The notes below the pieces were generated by a model that saw only the letters and a program-made list of their open reading frames with translations, did no database searches and had not been told where the DNA came from. Below, piece after piece: positions 25,475-32,896 of a stretch of 34,743 bases of DNA. Numbering within the stretch: position 1 is the stretch's first letter; each line of letters begins with the position of its first letter. The stretch covers positions 1 through 34,743 of the forward strand of contig CAJTUF010000026.1 of assembly GCA_910579675.1 (NCBI GenBank), written 5' to 3'. The position numbers and the translations under genes are program-made. The DNA comes from an uncultured Muribaculaceae bacterium (GTDB lineage Bacteria; Bacteroidota; Bacteroidia; Bacteroidales; Muribaculaceae).

Positions 25475-25490
25475 TGCAAAAGAAATGCCA
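25475..25490 (-). promoter_or_regulatory. Sigma-54-type -24/-12 promoter of htpG
   Basis: Minus strand TGGCAT (25490-25485), TTCTT, TTGCA (25479-25475), then G. GG and GC are exactly 10 bases apart. It matches the clpB site at all defined positions and differs from the sigma-54 consensus by one base. The predicted transcription start is near 25464. It sits between the stop of the upstream gene (25507) and htpG. Confidence 0.72.
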
Positions 25491-25506
25491 CACCGACAAC
25501 TGATTT

Positions 25507-27294
25507 TTATTCTGCCATTTTGTCAGCCTCGTCGAGAAGATTGTGGCGGATTATTATGTCGCTTATGCGCCTTGCGTCAATAAAATGAGGGTCGCGACTG
25601 CCGGTGCCGTCGCGCCCGACGGCACTCCCTGGGTGGGTCGGATCGGTCACGCTCACACCCATGCCGCGCCAGGGATAATCCCGGAGCCCCATGAGATTGA
25701 CAAGGGTTGTGTAGACATCAACCTGCCCTGCCTCCTGCCCATACACTCCCGGTGCAGGCGAGTTGAGGATGATGAGGGGCGTGTGTTCGGTTCTGTCCAC
25801 GATGGAGGCTGTCGCCGCGTCGGCACACATCGCTTTGCGATACGACGCCAAGCCCTCGTGGTCGCCCGTGATTGCTATCATCATATCGTCGGAATCACTG
25901 CGACTGATCAGATAGCCAATCAAGGGGCGCAACGCTCCGTCGACATAGTTCACTGCCGTGAGATAGTCGGCGAATTTGGGTGGATAAGTCCCATCCAGAT
26001 GAAGCGATTGCCTCTCCCGGGGTATCATCCAGGGGTTATGACCCGAATATCCCACTATATGGACATAGGCACTCTCCCCTTCAGGAAAAATCTCTCCCGC
26101 CTTCATCTTTTCAGCAGTCTGGCTGAAAAGAGCGCCATCGGCCAGCTTGGGTGGATTGCCTATCTTTTCCGTCATGGTCCAGTTGCCGGCATCGAGCAGC
26201 GAGTCGATTCCAAACGAGCGGGCAAAGCGTGCCTGATTCCACACTCCGGCTTTGTCGCCGGTGAGGAGATAGGTTCGGCGAGCTCCGGCAGCTTTCATCG
26301 CCTTGGGGAGAGTATGATATGTATTGTCAGGACGGCTCATGGCTGCCACATCACCCTCCATCGGGAGCATCCCGGCGAGCATGAGCAATTGGGCGTCGAT
26401 AGAGCGCCCCGCCCCCACTTGCGTCACGAGGTTAGGCACATAGGTTGTGGTAGGAGCACTGATGAGGGAGTCGAGAAAGGGGGTCACCTTCTGCCCTTCG
26501 ATCTCAAGCCCTATCGGCCACGTTTCGAGCGATTCGAGAAACACTATCACGAGGCTTCGGCGGCGGGGCATCAAGCTGTCGGGATCCGGTGCCGGATAGC
26601 GCTTGTCATGCTCAGCCCGCCACTCAGCCACATCGTTGAGCTCCCGGGGTGTCACAGCTTTGGTCCGTGTGGTCAGCTCCACCGCCAGCGGCCCCGCGAG
26701 AGTATAGATCGCCGGTGGGCAGTTGGCATAGTAGCATTCCTGTTTAAGAGCATGTACATGCTCTGTCACTCCACCGTAGGGGAGTGACGACACCCACGCG
26801 AGGAAACACGTCACGCCGACAGCTGCGCTCCATTGAGCCACAACTCTGCGCCCTGCGGGCAACCGTCGCATCGCAACGTAGCCTGCCACCGCCTCGATCG
26901 CAGGCAAGAGGTCGGTGGCCGAAAATGAATCGGCCACGCTGCTGCGAAAATCAATCAGATTGCCGGCCATGAGATAGCCTGAGGCGGGTATGGCCGTGAA
27001 ATAGGTGCGGAAATACATGATATTGGCTGCCATGACTCCCGCCACGATTAACCATAAACCGAGCTGAAGCCACGGGCGGCGCGGCGCCATCGCGGCCGGT
27101 GCCGAAACGAGGGTGGCAGCCAGCAGCGCAAAAAGATAGGTGGGCACAAAACTCATGGCCCTGAAAGTGGTGACGCCACACCACATCACGTCGAATGTAA
27201 GAACCATAATAACCGAAACGACCCACGCTATGGCAGGTCGTCCGGTCATTATATAGCCTACGTTCTGCTTAAGCAGATTTCGGAGGTCGTTCAT
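25507..27294 (-). CDS. LTA-synthase-like membrane phosphatase/sulfatase-fold enzyme
   Basis: This 595-residue protein has about five N-terminal membrane helices (within residues ~15-175) and a large alkaline-phosphatase-superfamily domain (~240-560). Metal and catalytic motifs are FLESLE (Glu), GAGRSIDAQ with S298 where LtaS-type enzymes have Thr, VHIVGYSGHNPW and ITGDHEG (Asp-His). Relatives transfer glycerol-phosphate or phosphoethanolamine to envelope polymers, or cleave phospho- or sulfo-esters; the acceptor here is unknown. Its ATG overlaps the clpC stop by 4 bases (ATGA), so it is probably made with ClpC. Gram-negative Bacteroidales have no lipoteichoic acid, so an outer-envelope or lipid headgroup role is more likely. 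Confidence 0.87.
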   Translation of the reverse strand: MNDLRNLLKQNVGYIMTGRPAIAWVVSVIMVLTFDVMWCGVTTFRAMSFVPTYLFALLAATLVSAPAAMAPRRPWLQLGLWLIVAGVMAANIMYFRTYFTAIPASGYLMAGNLIDFRSSVADSFSATDLLPAIEAVAGYVAMRRLPAGRRVVAQWSAAVGVTCFLAWVSSLPYGGVTEHVHALKQECYYANCPPAIYTLAGPLAVELTTRTKAVTPRELNDVAEWRAEHDKRYPAPDPDSLMPRRRSLVIVFLESLETWPIGLEIEGQKVTPFLDSLISAPTTTYVPNLVTQVGAGRSIDAQLLMLAGMLPMEGDVAAMSRPDNTYHTLPKAMKAAGARRTYLLTGDKAGVWNQARFARSFGIDSLLDAGNWTMTEKIGNPPKLADGALFSQTAEKMKAGEIFPEGESAYVHIVGYSGHNPWMIPRERQSLHLDGTYPPKFADYLTAVNYVDGALRPLIGYLISRSDSDDMMIAITGDHEGLASYRKAMCADAATASIVDRTEHTPLIILNSPAPGVYGQEAGQVDVYTTLVNLMGLRDYPWRGMGVSVTDPTHPGSAVGRDGTGSRDPHFIDARRISDIIIRHNLLDEADKMAE

Positions 27295-29915
27295 TGCTGT
27301 TCGGTAGTGTCGGCGGCTGAAGATGCAGCATCGCTCCGGCGCATTATTATTTTCTTCTCTTCCGGATCGAAGTCAACATCGACTGTGGCTCCCTCGGCTC
27401 CGAGCTCATCCGAGTCGAGCAGCATCTCGGCAAGCTCATCCTCCAGATATTTCTGGATGGCCCGCTTGAGTGGGCGCGCTCCATACTGCGCATCGTAGCC
27501 ACGCTCGGCGATGAAGTTTTTGGCCGCTTCAGATATGTTGAGCTTGTAGCCCAGCTCCGACATGCGGCTGTAGAATCCGGCGAGCTCTATGTCGATGATC
27601 TTGAAGATGGCTTCGCGCGAGAGCTGGTCAAACATCACTATGTCGTCGATGCGGTTGAGAAACTCGGGCGAGAATGCGCGGTTGAGTGCTTTTTGGAGCA
27701 CTCCGTGGCTATACTCCTTGTCTACCTCACGGGTGGCGAAGCCCACGCCCGAACCAAAGTCTTTGAGCTGGCGGGTGCCTATGTTGGAGGTCATGATGAT
27801 GATGGTGTTTTTGAAGTCGATCTTGCGTCCGAGCGAGTCGGTGAGGCGTCCTTCATCCATCACTTGCAGCAGGAGATTGAACACGTCGGGATGGGCCTTC
27901 TCGATTTCGTCGAGGAGCACCACCGAGTAAGGTCGGCGGCGCACCTTTTCGGTGAGCTGGCCACCCTCTTCGTAGCCCACATAGCCCGGAGGCGCGCCGA
28001 CGAGGCGGCTCACGGTAAATTTCTCCATATATTCGCTCATATCGACACGTATCAGGGTGTCGGCCGAGTCAAAGAGATATTCGGCAAGGCGCTTGGCGAG
28101 ATGGGTTTTGCCCACGCCTGTCGGGCCGAGAAACATAAAGGTGCCGATAGGCCGGTTGGGATCTTTGAGCCCCACCCGGTTGCGCTGGATAGCCTTGACT
28201 ATCTTGTCGATGGCGGCATCCTGACCGATGATCTGGTTCTTGAGGGCCGGACCCATGGCGCGGAGACGTTTGCCCTCGGCCTGTGCGATGCGCTGCACCG
28301 GCACACCGGTCATCATGGCCACCACTTCGGCCACATTTTCTTCATCCACCGTCTCGCGATGGGTCGACTGCAGCTCATCCCAGCGTGCCTTTGCGGCATC
28401 GAGATCGCGGCGCAGCTGCTGCTCTCGGTCGCGGTGGGCGGCGGCGCGCTCGAAGTCCTGGCTCTGGGCGGCGGCAACCTTCTCGCGGCCGGCCTCGGCA
28501 ATGGCCTCTTCGAGCTTCTCTATCTCCTCGGGCACAGCGATGTGGACCACATGAACGCGCGATCCGGCTTCGTCGAGGGCATCAATGGCCTTGTCGGGGA
28601 AGTTGCGGTCGGAGAGATAGCGGTCGGTGAGCTTCACGCATGCCCGCAGAGCATCGTCGGTGTAGGTCACATTGTGGTGCTCCTCATACTTCTCCTTGAT
28701 GTTGCCGAGGATCGTGAGGGTCTCCTCCGGAGTGGTGGGTTCCACCATCACCTTCTGGAAGCGGCGCTCAAGGGCTCCGTCCTTCTCGATATTCTTGCGG
28801 TATTCGTCGAGGGTGGTGGCGCCGATACATTGTATCTCGCCGCGGGCAAGCGCCGGCTTGAGCATATTGGCGGCATCCATCGAGCCCTGGGCGTTGCCCG
28901 CGCCCACTATGGTGTGGAGTTCGTCGATAAACAGTATCACATCTTTGTTTTTGGCAAGCTCGCCGAGGATGGCCTTGATGCGCTCCTCAAACTGTCCGCG
29001 ATATTTTGTGCCGGCAACGATCGAAGCCATGTCGAGGCTCACCACACGCTTGTTGAAGAGCACGCGGCTCACCTTGCGCTGCACAATGCGCAGCGCAAGC
29101 CCCTCCACTATGGCGCTCTTGCCTACTCCCGGCTCGCCTATCAGCACAGGGTTGTTTTTCTTGCGGCGGCTGAGTATCTGGGCCAGACGCTCTATCTCGG
29201 TCTCGCGGCCCACCACAGGGTCGAGCCTGCCCTGCTCGGCGGCGAGGGTCATATCGTTGCCAAACTTGTCGAGCACCGGGGTGTCGTTGCCACCCTTGCG
29301 GGGAGCCGATGTGGCAGCCTGCTGCGACGACGACCGCGGGGCCTTGGGGGCCTGGCCGGGGAGCTCGTCATCGTCGTCATCATCATCGTCGTCATCGCCG
29401 GCTCCTGCGCCATATGCGGCCTCGGCGCCTCCCAGTCGGGCCGGATTCTCGTTGAGGGCCGAGTAAAGTGCGTTATAGGTCACTCCGGCGCTTATAAAAG
29501 GTGCGAGGAAGTCGGCATTGCTCTTCTCGTTGTTGTGGAAGATGGCCAGAAGCAGATGCTCCACGTCGATATCCTCGCTCTTGAGCATCCTGGCCTCCAG
29601 CACTGCCAGACGCACGAGGCGATAGGCCGTGGAGCTCATTTTTATAGCATCTGCGCCGATCATCTGGTCTACGGAGGGGGTGGCCACATCGAGCGATGCG
29701 GTAAACAGATATTCGTCAAGCTCCTGCTGAAGGCGGTAGGCCGAGGTGCCGCTCGCCAGGCGCTCGATCAGTTTGAAACCTTTGCCCGCAGGATCGCGCA
29801 TGAGCGACATCAGCAGGTGGGGCGGAAACACGGTGGTGCCGTTGTGGTGGATTGCCTCCCGCTTGCTGTTGTTGAGCGCCTCCTTGAGGGCCGGCTTGAA
29901 GTTGATATTCATCAT
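27291..29915 (-). CDS. clpC: ATP-dependent Clp protease ATPase subunit, ClpC type
   Basis: This 874-residue Hsp100 unfoldase feeds substrates to ClpP. It has an N-domain with two helical repeats (~1-155), then a linker with ten consecutive Asp (174-183) and a Ser/Ala/Pro-rich stretch. NBD1 has GEPGVGKS (Ser for the usual Thr) and ILFIDELH, and a short UVR-like middle segment contains AAAQSQDFERAAAHRDRE. NBD2 has GPTGVGKT and VVLLDEIEKAH. A VGF loop (GSGVGFATRE) after TSNIG is the expected ClpP contact, absent from ClpB in this window. The N-domain differs noticeably from the best-known Bacteroides ClpC start, and the acidic linker is unusual. Start may be 29915 or the adjacent ATG at 29912. 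gyrA is divergent. Confidence 0.93.
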   Translation of the reverse strand: MMNINFKPALKEALNNSKREAIHHNGTTVFPPHLLMSLMRDPAGKGFKLIERLASGTSAYRLQQELDEYLFTASLDVATPSVDQMIGADAIKMSSTAYRLVRLAVLEARMLKSEDIDVEHLLLAIFHNNEKSNADFLAPFISAGVTYNALYSALNENPARLGGAEAAYGAGAGDDDDDDDDDDELPGQAPKAPRSSSQQAATSAPRKGGNDTPVLDKFGNDMTLAAEQGRLDPVVGRETEIERLAQILSRRKKNNPVLIGEPGVGKSAIVEGLALRIVQRKVSRVLFNKRVVSLDMASIVAGTKYRGQFEERIKAILGELAKNKDVILFIDELHTIVGAGNAQGSMDAANMLKPALARGEIQCIGATTLDEYRKNIEKDGALERRFQKVMVEPTTPEETLTILGNIKEKYEEHHNVTYTDDALRACVKLTDRYLSDRNFPDKAIDALDEAGSRVHVVHIAVPEEIEKLEEAIAEAGREKVAAAQSQDFERAAAHRDREQQLRRDLDAAKARWDELQSTHRETVDEENVAEVVAMMTGVPVQRIAQAEGKRLRAMGPALKNQIIGQDAAIDKIVKAIQRNRVGLKDPNRPIGTFMFLGPTGVGKTHLAKRLAEYLFDSADTLIRVDMSEYMEKFTVSRLVGAPPGYVGYEEGGQLTEKVRRRPYSVVLLDEIEKAHPDVFNLLLQVMDEGRLTDSLGRKIDFKNTIIIMTSNIGTRQLKDFGSGVGFATREVDKEYSHGVLQKALNRAFSPEFLNRIDDIVMFDQLSREAIFKIIDIELAGFYSRMSELGYKLNISEAAKNFIAERGYDAQYGARPLKRAIQKYLEDELAEMLLDSDELGAEGATVDVDFDPEEKKIIMRRSDAASSAADTTEQQ
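29367..29396 (-). repeat. Asp-codon microsatellite in clpC
   Basis: Ten consecutive GAC/GAT codons encode D174-D183 in the linker between the N-domain and NBD1. Such simple triplet tracts can change length by slippage, in steps that keep the frame. Confidence 0.8.
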
Positions 29916-29954
29916 TGTAGTAAAAATCCTTTCTCTTTGGATGAATGAGTCGAC

Positions 29955-29973
29955 GGGAGCTTGTCAGGCTCCC
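29955..29973 (-). other. Hairpin in the clpC leader
   Basis: GGGAGC and GCTCCC form a 6-bp stem around a 7-base loop, 40 bases upstream of the clpC ATG. It lies just downstream of the predicted sigma-54 transcription start. Confidence 0.4.
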
Positions 29974-29997
29974 CTCTGTTATCATAACGGAATAAGC

Positions 29998-30013
29998 TGC
30001 AATAATTGTGCCA
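29998..30013 (-). promoter_or_regulatory. Sigma-54-type -24/-12 promoter of clpC
   Basis: Minus strand TGGCAC (30013-30008), AATTA, TTGCA (30002-29998), then G. This is a full match to TGGCAC-N5-TTGCW with GG-N10-GC spacing. The predicted transcription start is near 29986, about 70 bases before the clpC ATG. A dyad TTATG-N4-CATAA (30034-30047) lies 20 bases upstream of the -24 element. Confidence 0.78.
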
Positions 30014-30033
30014 AATTGGTTCGGCAACGTTTT

Positions 30034-30047
30034 TTATGATACCATAA
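30034..30047. promoter_or_regulatory. Dyad-symmetric site in the clpC-gyrA gap
   Basis: TTATG, ATAC, CATAA is a perfect 5-bp inverted repeat between the clpC sigma-54 site and the gyrA -7 box. It is a candidate regulator-binding site. It is AT-rich, so chance is possible. Confidence 0.35.
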
Positions 30048-30102
30048 CAATAAAAAGCGCATTATCGGTCGGCGAAGTTACGCAAATTTGACAAAAAAAC
30101 AT

Positions 30103-30110
30103 TACCTTTG
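30103..30110 (+). promoter_or_regulatory. -7 element of gyrA
   Basis: TACCTTTG matches TAnnTTTG, 96 bases upstream of the gyrA ATG. The -33 region is not clear. Confidence 0.6.
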
Positions 30111-30120
30111 TATGATTTTT

Positions 30121-30194
30121 GCCCTTCGGGGCTCTGATCGGCTATCACCTCTCCCCTCATCACCCTCCCTGATAACCTTTCGCCCTAACGAAAG
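30121..30194 (+). other. Structured leader of gyrA
   Basis: GCCC-TTCG-GGGC (30121-30132) is a short stem capped by the very stable UUCG tetraloop. CTTTCG-CCCTAA-CGAAAG (30177-30194) is a second 6-bp hairpin ending 12 bases before the ATG, where it could affect ribosome access. Confidence 0.45.
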
Positions 30195-30206
30195 CGAGTT
30201 TTAACT

Positions 30207-32861
30207 ATGGTAGAAGAAGACCGTATACTGAAGATCAACATTGAAAACGAGATGAAATCGGCCTACATCGACTATTCGATGTCGGTCATTGTCTCTCGTG
30301 CCCTCCCCGATGTCCGCGACGGAATGAAACCTGTCCACCGCCGCGTCCTTTTCGGCATGAACGAGATGGGAAACACTTCATCCCACCCCCACAAGAAAAG
30401 CGCCAACTGCGTAGGCGAAGTAATGGGTAAATATCACCCCCACGGCGACTCGTCGATCTACGGCACTGTAGTCAGAATGGCCCAGGACTGGTCGCTCCGC
30501 TACTGCCTCGTCGACGGCCACGGCAATTTCGGCTCGGTCGACGGCGACGGCGCTGCTGCTATGCGTTACACCGAGGTGCGTCTCTCCAAGATCGGCGAGG
30601 AGATGCTCGCCGACATCGACAAGGAGACTGTCGACTTCCAGCCCAACTACGACAACTCGCGACAGGAGCCCACCGTGCTCCCCACCCGCATCCCCAACCT
30701 GCTCGTCAACGGCGCCTCTGGCATTGCCGTAGGTATGGCCACCAACATCCCCCCTCACAACCTCACCGAGAGCCTCAACGCCTCCATGGCCCTCATCGAC
30801 GACCCCGACATGTCGGTGGCCGAGCTCATGGAATATATCAAGGCTCCCGACTTCCCCACCGGCGGAACAATCTATGGCTATCAGGGCGTGAAAGACGCTT
30901 TCGAGACAGGCCGCGGCCGAATCCTCATCCGCGCCAAAGCCGAGATAGAGCAGGAGGCCAACCACGAGAACATCATCGTCACCGAGATCCCCTACGGGGT
31001 CAACAAGGCCCAGCTCATAGAGTATATCGCCGATCTGGTAAATGAAAAGAAGCTCGAAGGCATTGCCGACATCAACGACGAGAGCAACTACAAGGGCATG
31101 CGCATAGTCATCAAGCTCAAGAGCGACGCCAACTCAAATGTGGTGCTCAACAAGCTCTACAAGATGACCCAGATGCAGGCCTCGTTTGCCGTCAACAATG
31201 TGGCCCTGGTCAATGGCCGCCCAAAGACCCTCAACCTCAAGCAGATCCTCCAGGCCTTCATCGACCATCGCCACGATGTGGTCACCCGACGCACCCGCTA
31301 CGAGCTCCGCAAGGCCGAGGAGAGAGCCCACATCCTCGAAGGTCTCATCATAGCCTCGCAAAACATCGACGAGGTGATCGCCATAATCAAGGCCAGCGCC
31401 AATCAGGAAGCCGCCCGCGCTGCCCTCTCCGAGCGCTTCGGCCTCTCCGAGCCTCAGACTGCCGCCATCGTGGCCATGCGCCTCGGTCAGCTCACCGGCC
31501 TGGAGCAGGACAAGCTCCACAACGACTACGACGAGATCATGGCCGAGATCAAGCGCCTCAAGCTCATCCTTGAAGACGACTCCGTGTGCCGCAACCTAAT
31601 CAAAGAGGAGCTCATCGAGATACGCGACAAGTATGGCGACGACCGCCGCACCGACATCGACTATACCGCCGGCGACTTCAACGCCGAGGATTTCTATGCC
31701 GACGACGACATGATCATCACCATCTCCCACCTCGGCTACATCAAGCGCACTCCCCTCTCCGAGTTCCGAGCCCAGAACCGCGGAGGCATGGGAGCCCGCG
31801 GATCAGTGACCCGCGACGAAGACTTCATCGAGCACATCTACACCGCCTCGATGCACTCCTACATGCTCTTCTTCACCCGCAAGGGCCGCTGCTACTGGCT
31901 CAAGGTCTACGACCTCCCCGAGGGCGCCAAGAGCTCCAAAGGCCGTGCCATCCAGAACCTCCTCAACATCGACCCCGACGATGCCGTCAACGCATTCATC
32001 CGCGTCAAGGGCCTCAACGACCCCGACTTCGTCAACTCCCACAACCTCGTGTTCTGCACCCGTCAGGGCGTGATCAAGAAAACACGCCTCGAAGCCTACT
32101 CCCGCCCCCGCGCCAACGGCGTCAACGCCATCATCATCCGCGAAGACGACCAGCTCATATCCGTTGAGCTCACCGACGGCAACAGCGAGATCATCATGGC
32201 CAACCGCTCCGGCCGCGCCATACGCTTCCACGAGAGCAAGGTGCGCGAGATGGGCCGTGTGTCGACCGGCGTGAGAGGCATGACCCTCGACGGACCCGCC
32301 GACGAGGTGGTTGGCATGATATGTATGCCCGCCGACACCGAAAACTCCGTCATGGTGCTCTCCGAGCGCGGCTACGGCAAGCGCACCCCCCTCGACGTCA
32401 CCGCCACCGACCCCGAATCGGGCGAGGAGGTCAAGATACCCGTCTACCGCGTCACAAACCGTGGCGGCAAGGGCGTCAAGACCCTCAACATCACCGAAAA
32501 GACCGGTGCCCTCGTGGCCATAAAGAGCGTCAACGACTCCGACGACCTCGTCATCATCAACCAGAGCGGCATAACCCTCCGAGTACGTGTGGCCGACATC
32601 CGCACCCAGGGCCGCGCCACCCAGGGAGTCCGCATCATCAACCTCGACAAGCGTGGCGACCAGATCGCATCTGTGTGCTGCGTCGACACCGATCCCGACG
32701 AGGAAGCCGACACCGACCTTGTCGACACCCAGGCCCAGGAGATTGAGGGAGCCGTCGGCGCCATGCTCGACGACATGGATCTCGAGCCGATAGCCGACGA
32801 TGCCGACGACACCGACGATGCCGACGACGACGACAACAACACCACCACCGACAATCAATAA
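30207..32861 (+). CDS. gyrA: DNA gyrase subunit A
   Basis: This 884-residue type II topoisomerase subunit breaks and rejoins DNA. The start region MVEEDRILKINIENEMKSAY and SRALPDVRDGMKPVHRR are typical. The catalytic Tyr is Y121 (MRYTE). The C-terminal pinwheel carries the GyrA box Q523-NRGGMG, which identifies gyrase rather than topoisomerase IV. In the quinolone-resistance region HPHGDSSIYG, S82 (E. coli S83) is kept but the position of E. coli D87 is Gly86. The C-terminus is a long Asp-rich tail (~850-884). Codons are strongly C-ending, as in the next gene. It is divergent from clpC. Confidence 0.97.
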   Translation: MVEEDRILKINIENEMKSAYIDYSMSVIVSRALPDVRDGMKPVHRRVLFGMNEMGNTSSHPHKKSANCVGEVMGKYHPHGDSSIYGTVVRMAQDWSLRYCLVDGHGNFGSVDGDGAAAMRYTEVRLSKIGEEMLADIDKETVDFQPNYDNSRQEPTVLPTRIPNLLVNGASGIAVGMATNIPPHNLTESLNASMALIDDPDMSVAELMEYIKAPDFPTGGTIYGYQGVKDAFETGRGRILIRAKAEIEQEANHENIIVTEIPYGVNKAQLIEYIADLVNEKKLEGIADINDESNYKGMRIVIKLKSDANSNVVLNKLYKMTQMQASFAVNNVALVNGRPKTLNLKQILQAFIDHRHDVVTRRTRYELRKAEERAHILEGLIIASQNIDEVIAIIKASANQEAARAALSERFGLSEPQTAAIVAMRLGQLTGLEQDKLHNDYDEIMAEIKRLKLILEDDSVCRNLIKEELIEIRDKYGDDRRTDIDYTAGDFNAEDFYADDDMIITISHLGYIKRTPLSEFRAQNRGGMGARGSVTRDEDFIEHIYTASMHSYMLFFTRKGRCYWLKVYDLPEGAKSSKGRAIQNLLNIDPDDAVNAFIRVKGLNDPDFVNSHNLVFCTRQGVIKKTRLEAYSRPRANGVNAIIIREDDQLISVELTDGNSEIIMANRSGRAIRFHESKVREMGRVSTGVRGMTLDGPADEVVGMICMPADTENSVMVLSERGYGKRTPLDVTATDPESGEEVKIPVYRVTNRGGKGVKTLNITEKTGALVAIKSVNDSDDLVIINQSGITLRVRVADIRTQGRATQGVRIINLDKRGDQIASVCCVDTDPDEEADTDLVDTQAQEIEGAVGAMLDDMDLEPIADDADDTDDADDDDNNTTTDNQ

Positions 32862-32896
32862 TTACACACTCTTATAACCCCCACACTACACTAACA

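Noticed and set aside
25543..26787. A 414-codon open frame opposite the LTA-synthase-like gene
   Set aside because: Antisense shadow with no domain motifs; the minus-strand gene has clear catalytic motifs and membrane helices.
27693..29948. A 751-codon open frame on the plus strand opposite clpC
   Set aside because: It is the mirror of clpC codon bias (few antisense stops). The protein is rich in Gly/His/Val/Leu without recognisable domains, and clpC is unmistakable.
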